Shown here one piece after another: positions 36,029 to 46,452 of a stretch of DNA of 64,000 bases. Both the position numbers and the translations under genes were made by a program. The notes below the pieces were generated by a model, which was given only the letters and a program-made list of their open reading frames with translations, was not told where the DNA came from and did not search any database. Origin of the DNA: Salinisphaera sp040361255 (GTDB taxonomy: Bacteria > Pseudomonadota > Gammaproteobacteria > Nevskiales > Salinisphaeraceae); NCBI RefSeq assembly GCF_040361255.1, contig NZ_APNG01000001.1:124001-188000 (forward strand), in the 5' to 3' direction. Within the stretch, counting starts at the first letter, position 1. Each line of letters starts with the position of its first letter.

Positions 36029-36600
36029 CCGTCGAAACGGGCGCTGCGCTTGGGAGCAAGACGTTCGAGAAACGCCTGCTGATCGGCGAGAATGCGGCGA
36101 TTGGCCAGAATCAGCCATTCGGCGAGATTGGGTTCATAGGGCAACGCCAGCAGGGTCATGCCCGCCTGCTCCGGGGTGCGATCGTCCTTGAACCGATTAC
36201 AGCCCTCGCAGGTGGACACGACATTGGTCCAGGCATGTTCGCCACCCTTGGAACGGGGCACGACGTGCTCGATCTGCATCTGCGAAAAGCTCAAGCGGGT
36301 ACCGCAGTACAGACACAGGCCACCATCGCGGTGGAACAATTCGCGCCGCGTCAATGCCGGCACCAGATTACGGGCAAAACGATGGGAACGATCGCGCACC
36401 GCGATGATGGAATCGATCTCGATCTGGCTGCGCAGGCCGGTCGAGCGCGAACGACCGCCGCGCAGGCGAATCTTTTCGCTGCCCGCCTCCCAGGCGATCT
36501 TGTCGGTAAAGTACAGGCTGACCGCTTCGCGCCAGTCGACCCATTCCACGGGCAGACCGCCGGCATCCAGTTTCAGTATGCGTGGGATCGTTATTGCCAC
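36025..36600 (-). CDS. HNH endonuclease-like protein
   Basis: The 191-residue protein has a zinc-framed HNH motif: CLYCG (C96, C99), IEHVVPRSKGG (H112), HAWTNVV (H122, N126) and CEGCNRFKDDRTPEQAGM (C131, C134). This is the type often found as a lone HNH gene in proteobacteria, with the N-terminal part LPVEWVDWREAVSLYFTDKI also conserved in that group. It may nick or cut DNA; the target is unknown. It stands alone between DUF4197 and the efflux operon. Confidence 0.85.
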   Translation of the reverse strand: MAITIPRILKLDAGGLPVEWVDWREAVSLYFTDKIAWEAGSEKIRLRGGRSRSTGLRSQIEIDSIIAVRDRSHRFARNLVPALTRRELFHRDGGLCLYCGTRLSFSQMQIEHVVPRSKGGEHAWTNVVSTCEGCNRFKDDRTPEQAGMTLLALPYEPNLAEWLILANRRILADQQAFLERLAPKRSARFDG

Positions 36601-36810
36601 GACGCCTCATCCTCCGTTGCGACCGCGCCGTTTCGCGGCACCGGCCGGTCGGTTTGCCGGTAGCCTCACACGGCGATATGACCGTATGTTGACGCGCATG
36701 GGCCTTGTTTTACCGGAAATTTGTGATAGTGCGCAACGCTTTGCTGTGGCCGGCATACGCGCGACCGCCCTGCCCGGCAAAACCGCCGTGCGAGCGCCGG
36801 GGCAGCGCCA

Positions 36811-37989
36811 ATGAACCGGCGTAACGGGCTCGTACTCGTAGCGATCTTGCTCGTGGTCGCGGTGGGCGTGATCGCCTATCGCACCGGCGCCGAGCAAAGC
36901 GGGGCCGAACCGGCCGCGGCCGGGCGTGTCGCCGTGGAAACCCGGGCCGCCGAACGGCGTGCCATCGCCGATATACGCGAATTCTCCGGCACGCTCGAAG
37001 CCAGCGCGGTGCGCACGGTCGCCCCCAAGATCGGCGGCCAGATCGCCTCGATCGCCGTGGATATCGGCGATCATGTGGACAACGGTGCGACGCTGGTCCG
37101 CCTGGACGACGAGGAATACCGCCAGGCCCTGGCCGAGGCCGAGGCCCGGCTGCAGGTCGCGCGCGCACAGTACGAACAGGCGCGTAGCGATGCCGGCACC
37201 GCTTCCCGCACGCTCGCGCGGGTACGCTCGCTCAACGACAAGGGCATTGCCGCCACGGCCGAACTCGATAGCGCCGAGGCCGAGGCGTCGAATGCGCAGG
37301 CCGCCGCCACGGTCGCGCGTGCCAACATCGCCCAGGCCAAGGCCCAGGTAGAAACTGCGCGCATCCGGCTGGGCTATACCGACATCCGGGCCCACTGGCC
37401 GGACGACACACAGCCGCGCCAGATCGGCGAGCGCATGGTCGAACCGGGCGATACCGTGGCGGCGAATACGCCGCTACTGCGAATCGTGGCTATTCGTCCA
37501 CTGACGGCCGTGATCCAGGTCCCGGAAACGCTGTATCCCGATCTTGCCGTCGGCCAGAGCGCGCGGCTGCGTATCGCCGGCGCCGACGATGCCGAATTCG
37601 AAGCCGAAATCGCACGCATCGCGCCGGTATTCGACCCCGAAACACGGCGTGCACGGGTCGAACTGACCGTGCCCAACGACGACGGTCGGCTCGCCCCCGG
37701 CATGTTCGTGCAGGTCGGGCTGGTGGCACAGCAGCTGGATTCGGCCCTGGTAGTGCCACGCGCGGCACTGGTACGCCGCGATGGCCACCAAGGGGTGTTC
37801 GTCGTCGATCAGGATTCGAACGTCGCCGATTTCGTAGCCGTTGAGGTCGCCTTCACGCAAGGCGACCAGGCAGCCCTGCGCGCGCCCGACACGCTCGACG
37901 GGCCTCTGGTCGTGCTCGGCCAGGCCCAGCTCGAAGACGGTATCGGCGTGGCCGTGGACGATGACACGCGCCCGGGCGCCGACCCATGA
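36811..37989 (+). CDS. RND efflux membrane fusion protein
   Basis: The 392-residue protein has an N-terminal anchor (about 6-23), a lipoyl/barrel-sandwich strand (GGQIASIAVDIGDHVDNGATL, about 70-90), a helical hairpin (about 105-185) and the beta-barrel end (PLTAVIQVPE, AEIARIAPVFDPETRRARV). It links the inner membrane pump to the outer membrane channel. It is the first gene of a three-gene operon; its TGA overlaps the pump start as ATGA. No regulator gene lies beside the operon. Confidence 0.92.
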   Translation: MNRRNGLVLVAILLVVAVGVIAYRTGAEQSGAEPAAAGRVAVETRAAERRAIADIREFSGTLEASAVRTVAPKIGGQIASIAVDIGDHVDNGATLVRLDDEEYRQALAEAEARLQVARAQYEQARSDAGTASRTLARVRSLNDKGIAATAELDSAEAEASNAQAAATVARANIAQAKAQVETARIRLGYTDIRAHWPDDTQPRQIGERMVEPGDTVAANTPLLRIVAIRPLTAVIQVPETLYPDLAVGQSARLRIAGADDAEFEAEIARIAPVFDPETRRARVELTVPNDDGRLAPGMFVQVGLVAQQLDSALVVPRAALVRRDGHQGVFVVDQDSNVADFVAVEVAFTQGDQAALRAPDTLDGPLVVLGQAQLEDGIGVAVDDDTRPGADP

Positions 37990-40900
37990 CCGGCCTGCCG
38001 GCGTTCGCGGTCGCCCGGCCGGTCGCGACGTGCATGATCATGGCAATCGCGCTGTTGCTCGGCGCGGTCGGCCTGAGCCGGTTGCCGGTCGACCTGTTGC
38101 CGAGCGTGGAAACGCCGTCGCTGACCATATCGGTCGACTACGAAAACGCCGCGCCCGAAACCATGGAAGAACTGGTCACCCGCCGCGTGGAGCAGGCAGT
38201 GGCGGCCACGCCGGGCCTGGAGGAAATGGAGTCGACCTCGGTGGAGGGTACCGCCGATGTCACCCTGCGTTTCGGCTGGGGCGTGGATATCGACGCCGCG
38301 GCCAACGACGTACGCGACCGCCTGTTCTCCGAGCTCGACGAACTGCCGGACAACGCCAGCCGCCCGCGCCTGCGCAAGTTCGATACCGCCGACCTGCCGG
38401 TCATGGGCCTGGGCCTGGCCAGCGGCATCGACCCGATCGAGCTGCGCCGGCTCATCGACAATCAGCTGTCCTATCGCCTGCAACAGATTCCGGGCGTGGC
38501 CGCGGTAGAAATCTGGGGCGAGCCGGAGCGCGAAATTCAGGTCAATCTGGATATCGACCGCGTGCGCGCGCTCGATCTGTCGCTCACCGATATCCGCGAC
38601 ACGCTGGCTGCGGCCAATCGCAACCTGCCGGCCGGCTCGATCGAAATCGGCAATCAGGAACTGGTGTTGCGCACACCGGGGCGCTTTTCCGATCTCGACG
38701 ATCTGCGCCGGGCGGTCGTGCTGGTACGCGACGGTACGCCGATTACGCTTGGCGAACTGGCCACGGTACGCGATACCCAGCAGCGCGCCGAACGGCTGGT
38801 ACGGATCGGCGGCGAACGCGGCGTGCGCATGGGCGTACGCAAGCAGTCCGGCGCGAATACGGTCGAGGTGGCCGAGCGGGTGACCCGCGAAGTGGCCGAG
38901 CTCAATCGCGAGTTTCCGCAGGTACGCATCACCCCATTTTTCAATACCGCGGACTATATCAACCGCTCGATCGCCAACGTCTCGCGGGCGCTGTTCTATG
39001 GCAGCGTGCTGGCGTTCGTGGTGCTGCTGGTGTTTCTGGGCCATTTGCGCGCGGCGCTGGCGGTATCGGTGGCCATTCCGGTATCGCTGATCGCCACCTT
39101 CGCGCTCATGTACGGCTTTGGTTACACCATCAATCTGATGACGCTGGGCGGATTGGCCCTGGGCGTGGGCCTGATGGTGGATTCCGCCATCGTGGTGCTG
39201 GAAAACATCCAGCGCCGGCGCCTGGAGCTGGGCGAGTCCGATCACGTCTCGGCGGTGGCCGGCAGTAACGAAATCGCCGGGCCGATCGTGGCCAGTACGC
39301 TCACCACGCTGGCGATTTTCATCCCCATGCTGTTTGCGCGCGAGCTCACCGGCCAGCTGTTTCGTGAACTGGCGATCGTGGTCGCCCTGGCGCTGGCCTG
39401 TTCGCTGGTGGTCGCGCTCACGATCATGCCCATGCTCACGGCGCGTTTCGTCGGCCAACGCAAAGCACCGCGCAGTACGGGTATGCGCGGTCTGGCCACG
39501 ACCGGCGCACGCGTATACCAACGTCTGGATACCGGTTATCGGCGCCTGCTTGAGCGCGCGCTCGCCGCACCCCGACGCGTAGTGAGCGTGGCCGCGCTCG
39601 CCAGCCTGCTGGCGCTGATCGGTTTTACCCAACTAGGCACCGAATTCATGCCGGCCACCGACGAGGGCGAAGTCCGTGTGGGCCTGGAAATGCCGCCCGG
39701 CACCCGTTTGTCGCTCATGGACAGCCAGGCACGCAAGGCCGAGGCCGTGGTGCGGCGCATCGTACCGGAAGCGGTATCGGTGGTGACCACCGTGGGCAGC
39801 GGCGGCTATCGCGCCGATGCTGGCGCGGAAGCCGATATTCGTATCGAACTGCCACCCGCGAGCAAGCGCGCCCGCAGTAGTGCCGAAGTGGCTGCGGATC
39901 TGCGCACGGCGATCGGCGATCTGGCCGAAACCGAGGTGCGGGTACGCGTACGCCAGCCGTTTTTCTTTCGCATGCTCGATGTGGGCAGCGAAGACGAAAG
40001 CCTGGAAATCGAGATCCGAGGCTACGATTTCGCGGTGCTGCAACGCCTGTCCAAACGGATCCAGCAACGCATTGCCGGTATCGACGGAATCACTGACCTG
40101 CGTGCCTCGCGCGAAGGCGCGGCCCCGCAGCGCGATGTCATTATCGACCGCGCGGCCGCGGCCGATCGCGGCGTGACCGTGCAGGCGATCGGCGAAACGG
40201 TGGAAACCGCCATCGCCGGCACCAATGCCGGCTATTTTCTCGACGACGGCGACGAGGTGCGCGTACGCGTACAACTGGCCAACCCCATGCAAGTCAGTCC
40301 GGCCCAGATTCTCGATCTGCCGGTACCCGCGGCCGATGGGGCGCGTGTTCGCCTGGGCGATGTCGCGCGGATCGTGGAAGCCTCGGGGCCGATCGAAATC
40401 GATCGCCGCAACCAGCAACGCCTGGTGAGCGTGAATGCCAATATCGCCGGGCGCGATCTGGGCTCGGTGGTCGCCGACGTTCAGGCCACGCTCGGCGATA
40501 TCGCCATTCCGGCCAATTACGATGTCCAGCTGGTGGGCGAATACGAAGCCCAGCAGGCCGCCTTTCGTGAAATCGGCGTGAATGTCGCGCTGGCGCTGTT
40601 GCTGGTCTACATGGTCATGGCCTGTCTGTACGAATCGCTCATCGACCCGTTGATCGTGATGGTGACCGTGCCGCTGGCGCTGATCGGCGTAGCGGTCACG
40701 CTCATGCTGACCCAGACGACACTCAACTCGCAGTCGTTGCTGGGTTGCCTGATGCTCATCGGTATTGTGGTCAACAATGCGATTCTCATCGTCGATCAAG
40801 CCAATCTGCTTCAGCGCGAAGGCCTGGATGCCGGTGCGGCCGTACGCGAGGCGGGCCGGCGCCGGCTACGCCCGATTCTGATGACCGCCGCGACCACCAT

Positions 40901-41078
40901 CTTCGCACTTTTGCCGCTGGCGATCGGCCTTGGCGAGGGATCGGAGTCGCAGGCGCCGCTGGCGCGGGCGGTGGTCGGCGGCATGACCAGCGCCACTTTG
41001 ATCACCTTGCTGGTCATTCCGGTGGTCTATACCGGCGTGCACCACGCCTGGCCCAAACGTCACGGCGCCACGCCATGA
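37986..41078 (+). CDS. RND-type efflux pump, HAE1-like
   Basis: The 1030-residue inner membrane pump has 12 membrane segments and two large periplasmic loops. The features are FAVARPVATCMIMAIALLLG at the start, VTRRVEQAVAATPGLEEMES, the proton-relay region (GGLALGVGLMVDSAIVVLEN, about 387-406, with conserved aspartate) and the second-half LIGIVVNNAILIVDQANLL. It exports drugs or other hydrophobic compounds by proton antiport. The aspartate pattern is that of compound exporters; the heavy-metal type with a Met-rich cleft is not suggested. It overlaps both neighbours by 4 bases. Confidence 0.93.
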   Translation: MTGLPAFAVARPVATCMIMAIALLLGAVGLSRLPVDLLPSVETPSLTISVDYENAAPETMEELVTRRVEQAVAATPGLEEMESTSVEGTADVTLRFGWGVDIDAAANDVRDRLFSELDELPDNASRPRLRKFDTADLPVMGLGLASGIDPIELRRLIDNQLSYRLQQIPGVAAVEIWGEPEREIQVNLDIDRVRALDLSLTDIRDTLAAANRNLPAGSIEIGNQELVLRTPGRFSDLDDLRRAVVLVRDGTPITLGELATVRDTQQRAERLVRIGGERGVRMGVRKQSGANTVEVAERVTREVAELNREFPQVRITPFFNTADYINRSIANVSRALFYGSVLAFVVLLVFLGHLRAALAVSVAIPVSLIATFALMYGFGYTINLMTLGGLALGVGLMVDSAIVVLENIQRRRLELGESDHVSAVAGSNEIAGPIVASTLTTLAIFIPMLFARELTGQLFRELAIVVALALACSLVVALTIMPMLTARFVGQRKAPRSTGMRGLATTGARVYQRLDTGYRRLLERALAAPRRVVSVAALASLLALIGFTQLGTEFMPATDEGEVRVGLEMPPGTRLSLMDSQARKAEAVVRRIVPEAVSVVTTVGSGGYRADAGAEADIRIELPPASKRARSSAEVAADLRTAIGDLAETEVRVRVRQPFFFRMLDVGSEDESLEIEIRGYDFAVLQRLSKRIQQRIAGIDGITDLRASREGAAPQRDVIIDRAAAADRGVTVQAIGETVETAIAGTNAGYFLDDGDEVRVRVQLANPMQVSPAQILDLPVPAADGARVRLGDVARIVEASGPIEIDRRNQQRLVSVNANIAGRDLGSVVADVQATLGDIAIPANYDVQLVGEYEAQQAAFREIGVNVALALLLVYMVMACLYESLIDPLIVMVTVPLALIGVAVTLMLTQTTLNSQSLLGCLMLIGIVVNNAILIVDQANLLQREGLDAGAAVREAGRRRLRPILMTAATTIFALLPLAIGLGEGSESQAPLARAVVGGMTSATLITLLVIPVVYTGVHHAWPKRHGATP

Positions 41079-42688
41079 GCCGGCCGCGCTACCGATACAT
41101 CCTGGCCATCACGCTGCTGATTGGTAGCGCACCGGCCAGCGCATGGCTCGATGCACAGACACTGGTCTGGCCGGAACAGCCTCTGCCCGGCGCGCCGGCC
41201 ACGACGTCGGCGCCGGTGGCCACCAACGACGATCTGGCCGCCCTGGGCACACGCAACCGTCTCGAACTGAGCGTGGAAACGGCCGTGGGCATGGCCCTCG
41301 AAAACAACCCATCGCTGGCCGCCCAGCGTCTGCAACCATTGATTGCCGGCACCTTCGCCGCTGTCGAGCGGGCGGTGTTCGATCCGAGCGTGTTCGCGCG
41401 TATCGAAACCTCGCGCGAGGTCGCCGAGCGCGTATCCGAGGATATCCAGCAGAACTTCGCGGTGCGTAACGATACCGAACGCGCCCGCGCCGGCATTCGC
41501 CAGACCCTGCCCACCGGTACCGAGCTTGAACTCAGCCTCACCCAGGATCTGAGCGAATCCAGCCGTTCGCCGCGCCAGGCCAGTACGCGGGTGGGCCTGA
41601 CCCTGACCCAGGCATTGCTCAACGGCTTCGGCATTGCCAGCAATCTGGTCGCCCTGCGCCAAGCCCGGGCGGACACGCTGGCCTCGGCCTACGAACTGCG
41701 CGCGTTCGTGACCGCGCTGGTAGCCGATGTCGAAGCCACCTACTGGGATTATCTGGGCGCGCGCCGGCGTATCGATATCCTCGAAAACGCGCTCGACGTG
41801 GCCGAACAGCAATCGCGCGAAGCACGGTTGCGTATCGAAGCGGGGACCGTCGCCCGGGTGGAACAGGCCGCCTTCGCCGCCGAGGCCGCGCGCCGGCGCC
41901 AGGATCTCATCGACGGACGCGCCGAGGCGGATCGGCTGCGTATTCGGTTGCTGCAACTGATCAGCGCCCCCGACGGCCTGCGCTACGAACGCGCGGTAGA
42001 GCCATCGACCGATGTCATCACCGACGCCGCGCCTCTCGATACACCGGCGGATTACGTAGCCCTGGCCGAACGCCGCCGCCCGGAACTCAACCAGGCGCGG
42101 CTGGATATCTCCCGCAACGAGCTGGACGTGGTGGCCACCCGTAACGGCCTGCTACCGCGCCTGGATCTGTTCGTCACCCTGGGCCAGACCGGCTTTGCCC
42201 GCCATTATGGCGGCGCCTACGAAAATCTCGACGGCGGCGATACCTACGATCTGTCCGGCGCGCTCGAATTCGAATATCCACTGGGTAACCGCGCCGGCCA
42301 CGCCCTCGACCGGCGCGCCAAGGCGAGCCTGCGTCAGGCCCGGGCCAGCCTCGACAATCTGCAACGGGTGATCGAGGCCGAGGTCCGCTATGCCCTGATC
42401 GAGGCCGAACGCGCCGCCGCCCAGATCGAGGCCACGGCCGCGACCGTACGCCTGCAACACGACACGCTCGCGGCTGAACAGGCGCGTTTTGATGTCGGAC
42501 GCTCCACCGGGCTGCTGGTGGCCCAGGCCCAGCGCGACCTGCTGGCTGCCGAGCTCGACCGTATCGATGCCTTCATCGCCTATCGCCAGGCCCTGATCGA
42601 TCTGCATGTCGCCGATGGCAGCCTGCTGACCCGCCGGCTGGTGGACACCCCGGGCGAGCTGCCGCCCGCCTTGCCCTGGCGCGACTGA
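41075..42688 (+). CDS. Outer membrane efflux channel (TolC family)
   Basis: The 537-residue protein has a signal peptide (LAITLLIGSAPASA) and two TolC-type repeats with long coiled helices. The repeats include ALENNPSLAAQRLQ (about 70-83) and LAERRRPELNQARLDI (about 330-345). It forms the outer membrane duct for the pump. ATG 41075 overlaps the pump stop. It completes an all-in-one tripartite operon with four-base overlaps at both joints. Confidence 0.9.
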   Translation: MSRPRYRYILAITLLIGSAPASAWLDAQTLVWPEQPLPGAPATTSAPVATNDDLAALGTRNRLELSVETAVGMALENNPSLAAQRLQPLIAGTFAAVERAVFDPSVFARIETSREVAERVSEDIQQNFAVRNDTERARAGIRQTLPTGTELELSLTQDLSESSRSPRQASTRVGLTLTQALLNGFGIASNLVALRQARADTLASAYELRAFVTALVADVEATYWDYLGARRRIDILENALDVAEQQSREARLRIEAGTVARVEQAAFAAEAARRRQDLIDGRAEADRLRIRLLQLISAPDGLRYERAVEPSTDVITDAAPLDTPADYVALAERRRPELNQARLDISRNELDVVATRNGLLPRLDLFVTLGQTGFARHYGGAYENLDGGDTYDLSGALEFEYPLGNRAGHALDRRAKASLRQARASLDNLQRVIEAEVRYALIEAERAAAQIEATAATVRLQHDTLAAEQARFDVGRSTGLLVAQAQRDLLAAELDRIDAFIAYRQALIDLHVADGSLLTRRLVDTPGELPPALPWRD

Positions 42689-42816
42689 GGTACGCGATCG
42701 CTTTTTTGGCTGTAACGCCGTAACGGGCAAAAGAAAATCCGCGCGCGACCGATAATACCAAGGCCGCCTGAGACAGCCTCGGACGGCGCCGATGGTTCAA
42801 GCTTCGCGAGCGTGAA

Positions 42817-44493
42817 ATGAAGATACTGGACAACATGAGCGTCAAGACCAGCTGGACACTGGTACTGGCGAGCTTTACCGCGTTGTTGCTGGTGGTCGGT
42901 GCCATCGGCGGTTACACCATCTGGTACAGCCAGGACGCGCTGGCCAAGGTGCGCGATGTCCAGGTCGAACAGAAGTCGCAACTCAACAAGGCCAACAGCG
43001 CACTGCTTTTACTGCGCCTGCATGTCCAGGACGACTATCAGTCGCTGACCGGCACGGCTGCGATCGATAACAGCGCCGACGCGCTTGCCCGCGAGGCCGA
43101 GGCGGTGGACGGCCTGTTCGAAGCATTCTTTGCACTGCCCTTCTCGGCGCGCTATCAGGCGCCGGTCGACGCGGTTCGACAGGCCTATCAACAGCTGCGC
43201 GATACCGCGATCATGCCGCGTATCCAGGCGATCGCCGCCGGCGACAGCGCGGCCTATCTGAGCCTCGACGAAGAGGCCGAACGCCTGACCCAGGCCTTCA
43301 CGGCGCAGGCGGTGGAGTATTTCACCCTCGTCGAAGCCCAGGGCAGCGCCTTCTACGATACGTTCCGCGATACCGCCGTCGATCTTGAGATCGGCCTGGG
43401 CGGGGTCTTTCTCGCCGTTGTGTTGCTGATCGCAGTCGTCGTCTGGGGCATTACCGTCAACGTCACCCGACCGATGAGCCGGCTGGTGGATCATGTCGAG
43501 CGCATCGCCCAGGGCAATCTGCATGGCGAGATCGAGCGGCGCGGCGATAACGAGATCGGCCGGCTGTTCGCGGGTCTGACGCATATGCAGCAAGCGTTGG
43601 CCGACACCGTGGGCCAGGTCCGCCAAAGCAGCGACGCCATTCACGGCGACTCGCAGACTATTGCCCGCGGCAACAGCGATCTATCCGCGCGTACCGAACA
43701 GCAGGCTGCCTCGCTGGTACAGACCGCCTCCAGCATGGAAGAACTGACCTCGACCGTCGACCAGAACACCGAAAACGCCCGCGAGGCACGCCAGCTCACC
43801 CACGAGGCCTCGGCCACCGCCGAACGCGGCGGCCGGATCGTGGGTGAAGTCGTCGACACGATGCACGGCATCAGTCGCAGTTCGCACGAGGTCAGCCAGA
43901 TCATCGACATGATCGAATCGATTGCTTTCCAGACCAATCTGCTGGCGCTCAATGCTGCGGTGGAAGCCGCCCGGGCCGGCGAGCAGGGCCGCGGCTTTGC
44001 CGTGGTGGCCGGCGAAGTGCGCAGCCTGGCCACCCGATCGGCCAAGGCCGCCGAGGAGATTCGCGGGCTGATCGACGCGTCGGTCACGCGCGTGGATGCG
44101 GGCTCGAAGCTGGTCGACGAAGCCGGCACCGCCATCAACGACGTGGTCGCCGTGGTCAAGCGGGTCGACCAGATCATGACCGAAATCGCCACCGCCTCGG
44201 AGGAACAGGGCCGCGGCATCGGCCAGGTCAATCAGGCGGTTACCGAGCTCGACCAGGTCACCCAGCACAATGTACGGCTGGTACCCGAGGCGGCCAATGC
44301 CGCGACCGCGCTCGAAGCCGAGGCGCGTACACTGCGCTCGGCCGTGGCGGTGTTCGAGCTCGAACAACGCCCGGCGGCTGTACCCTATTCGCAACCGCCA
44401 CACGAAAAAGCGCCTTCAGCTGGCGCGCAGGCAAAAGCCACCAGCCAGCCGGCAACCCAGAAACAACGCGATCTGGAATGGCGTACGACCTAG
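42817..44493 (+). CDS. Methyl-accepting chemotaxis protein
   Basis: The 558-residue receptor has two membrane segments (about 13-35 and 190-213) around a four-helix periplasmic sensor (about 36-189). A HAMP domain (about 214-265) and a signalling domain follow, with the highly conserved hairpin tip ESIAFQTNLLALNAAVEAAR (about 367-386). The C-terminus is rich in P/A/Q and lacks a clear CheR-binding pentapeptide. It senses an unknown ligand and controls CheA. It stands alone after the efflux operon. Confidence 0.93.
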   Translation: MKILDNMSVKTSWTLVLASFTALLLVVGAIGGYTIWYSQDALAKVRDVQVEQKSQLNKANSALLLLRLHVQDDYQSLTGTAAIDNSADALAREAEAVDGLFEAFFALPFSARYQAPVDAVRQAYQQLRDTAIMPRIQAIAAGDSAAYLSLDEEAERLTQAFTAQAVEYFTLVEAQGSAFYDTFRDTAVDLEIGLGGVFLAVVLLIAVVVWGITVNVTRPMSRLVDHVERIAQGNLHGEIERRGDNEIGRLFAGLTHMQQALADTVGQVRQSSDAIHGDSQTIARGNSDLSARTEQQAASLVQTASSMEELTSTVDQNTENAREARQLTHEASATAERGGRIVGEVVDTMHGISRSSHEVSQIIDMIESIAFQTNLLALNAAVEAARAGEQGRGFAVVAGEVRSLATRSAKAAEEIRGLIDASVTRVDAGSKLVDEAGTAINDVVAVVKRVDQIMTEIATASEEQGRGIGQVNQAVTELDQVTQHNVRLVPEAANAATALEAEARTLRSAVAVFELEQRPAAVPYSQPPHEKAPSAGAQAKATSQPATQKQRDLEWRTT

Positions 44494-44687
44494 GTCCTGT
44501 CGTCGCGAGATAAGCCGTCGCATCGGCGACCAGGCCGCGGCAAGACAAGGCATCGCGCGTGCTGCGTGGTTATGCCACGTCAGCGAGCCAGACAATGAAC
44601 CATCACGCCGGATTGCCGTGGCTTGGCCGCCGACCGATCGTTATTGGCTGGGGGGTTGCGATGGCATATCCCGTGACGGCAGGCCCT
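44492..44687. repeat. Family B element with about 32-bp inverted ends
   Basis: The left end (44492-44523, AGGTCCTGTCGTCGCGAGAT then AAGCCGTCGCA) and the right end (44656-44687, complement reads AGGGCCTGCCGTCACGGGAT then ATGCCATCGCA) match at about 25 of 32 places by eye. The inner 130 bases hold no gene. The element of about 196 bases starts inside the stop codon of the chemoreceptor gene, between convergent genes. It is like a small non-coding mobile or REP-type element. Confidence 0.65.
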
Positions 44688-44969
44688 GAAGCCTGCCGTT
44701 ACAAGATAGGCCCTGGATAGAAAACCGGCCGGCGCCTGAGGCGCCGGCCGGAAGCCGCGATCGTACAACGATTCAGTAGAAAACTTGGGCGCAGGCGCAT
44801 TGGAGGAGAACAACACGGCGCGAAATCGTCGTACGCCATAGCTGTTGCAAATGCGATGCCAAAAGCAGGCATAAATCCGCGCCGCGCTACCCAATCTCCC
44901 GCCGACGCAATCGTTAATCATCGCAAAACAGTGTATTACGAAGGCATCAGCTGCCGATTTTCTTGACAG
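44688..44969. other. Intergenic remainder of the chemoreceptor-thiolase gap
   Basis: The rest of the 476-base convergent gap holds a strong hairpin (44725-44751) and unique sequence with no supported gene. Confidence 0.6.
44721..44751 (-). terminator. Terminator facing the thiolase gene
   Basis: CCGGCCGGCGCC (44725-44736) and GGCGCCGGCCGG (44740-44751) form a perfect 12-bp stem with loop TGA. On the minus strand TTTTCTAT follows. It is the probable terminator of the thiolase gene despite a distance of about 220 bases. Confidence 0.7.
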
Positions 44970-46151
44970 CTAGCGCTCGATTGCGAGCGCGACGCCCTGT
45001 CCGCCACCGATACACAGCGTGGCCAGACCTTTTTGTACGTCGCGGCGCATCATTTCGTGGATCAGCGTGACCAGTACGCGACAACCGGATGCACCAATTG
45101 GGTGCCCCAACGCGATGGCACCGCCATTGACGTTGACCTTGTCGATATCCCATTCCAGCTGACGACCGACCGCAACCGACTGGGCGGCGAACGCCTCGTT
45201 GGCCTCGATGAGATCGAGATCGGCCACCTGCCAGCCGACCCGCTTGAGGCAACGCTCGGTCGCGGCCACCGGCGCGATCCCCATCAGTGCCGGGTCGACA
45301 CCAGCATTGGCATAGCCGGCGATACGACATAGCGGCGTCAGCCCCAACGCTTCGCATTTTTCGCGGGTGGTCACGACCACGGCAGCCGCGCCGTCGTTGA
45401 GCCCCGAGGCATTGCCGGCGGTAACCGTACCGTCGCGGGTGAACGCCGGCTTGAGCCCGGCCAGGCCTTCCGCAGTCACCCCGGCACGCGGGCCCTCATC
45501 CCGGGCGAAGGCGATCGCGTCACCTTTCTTCTGCGGCACTTCAATCGGCAGCACCTCATCTTCAAAGCGGCCGTGCTTGAGCGCTTCCTCCGCCCGCTGT
45601 TGCGAGCGCGCGGCGAATTCGTCCTGCTCCTGACGCGAGATGCGGTATTTTTCGGCCACGTTCTCGGCGGTCTGGCCCATGTGATAACCGTTGAAAGCAT
45701 CCCACAAACCATCGCGAATCATGGTGTCGACCAGCTCCCAGTCCCCCATGCGCTTGCCGTTACGCGAGTTGGGCAAGACATGCGGGGCCGAACTCATGTT
45801 CTCCTGGCCACCGGCCACGATCAGCTCGGCATCGCCGAGGGCGACCGCCTGCGCGGCGAGCATCACGGCCTTCAGCCCGCTGCCACAGACCTTGTTGATG
45901 GTCATCGCCGGTGTGGCGTCGCCCAGCCCGGCCCGAATCGAGGCCTGGCGTGCCGGATTCTGACCCGCCCCGGCGGCAAGCACCTGGCCCATGATGACCT
46001 CGTCGACCGCATCCACGGGAATATCGTGGCGGGCGAGCAAGGCGCGAATGGTGTGGGCGCCCAGTTCGGTTGCGCCGATGCCGGCCAGGGTGCCGCCGAA
46101 GCGGCCGATCGCGGTGCGCCCGGCAGCGGCGATAACGATGTTGTCTTTCAC
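44970..46151 (-). CDS. Acetyl-CoA acetyltransferase (thiolase)
   Basis: The 393-residue enzyme joins or splits acetyl-CoA/acetoacetyl-CoA. NKVCGSGLKAV holds the acylated C89. NANGGAIALGHPIGASG-like NVNGGAIALGHPIGASGCR holds the catalytic histidine (about 350), and TLCIGGGQGVAL holds the second cysteine (about 380). The start is GTG 46151, giving the normal length and MKDNIVIAAAGRTAIGRFGG; no family match lies upstream. It may serve polyhydroxybutyrate synthesis or fatty acid and ketone breakdown. No pha genes are adjacent. Confidence 0.93.
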   Translation of the reverse strand: MKDNIVIAAAGRTAIGRFGGTLAGIGATELGAHTIRALLARHDIPVDAVDEVIMGQVLAAGAGQNPARQASIRAGLGDATPAMTINKVCGSGLKAVMLAAQAVALGDAELIVAGGQENMSSAPHVLPNSRNGKRMGDWELVDTMIRDGLWDAFNGYHMGQTAENVAEKYRISRQEQDEFAARSQQRAEEALKHGRFEDEVLPIEVPQKKGDAIAFARDEGPRAGVTAEGLAGLKPAFTRDGTVTAGNASGLNDGAAAVVVTTREKCEALGLTPLCRIAGYANAGVDPALMGIAPVAATERCLKRVGWQVADLDLIEANEAFAAQSVAVGRQLEWDIDKVNVNGGAIALGHPIGASGCRVLVTLIHEMMRRDVQKGLATLCIGGGQGVALAIER

Positions 46152-46300
46152 GTGGCGATACTCCAGAACGGGAATGGATTGCCGCACAGCGGCACGATGG
46201 CCGCCATGTTACGAAAAATCCGCGGGTTGGCGCACGCGGACCACGCTCGGGGAGTCTTGCGTATGCGTGGGACTCAGGCCGCTGCGGTCATTCAAGCAGG

Positions 46301-46452
46301 TTGTCCGCAAATGAACGCAAATACACGCGAATAAGGCCAAAGCCAAGGCGCTGGAAGGCCGGCCGCCGGGCGATTCACGCCACGTACAGGACGATTTACG
46401 CAATCAGGCGCTGCCCATGCATTCGCCTTTATTAGCGTTCATTCGCGGACAG
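46301..46452. repeat. Family A element, full
   Basis: The left end is TGTCCGCAAATGAACGCAAA then TACACGCGAATAAGG; the right end is TTCGCCTTTATTAGCGTTCA then TTCGCGGACA, facing inward. The centre is related to that of the next element (a shared GAAGGCCGG.YGCYGGGC stretch). Confidence 0.8.

Noticed and set aside
37809..39632. A 607-codon open frame antisense to the RND pump
   Set aside because: It is a shadow of a high-GC gene; the pump on the other strand is complete and overlaps its neighbours properly.
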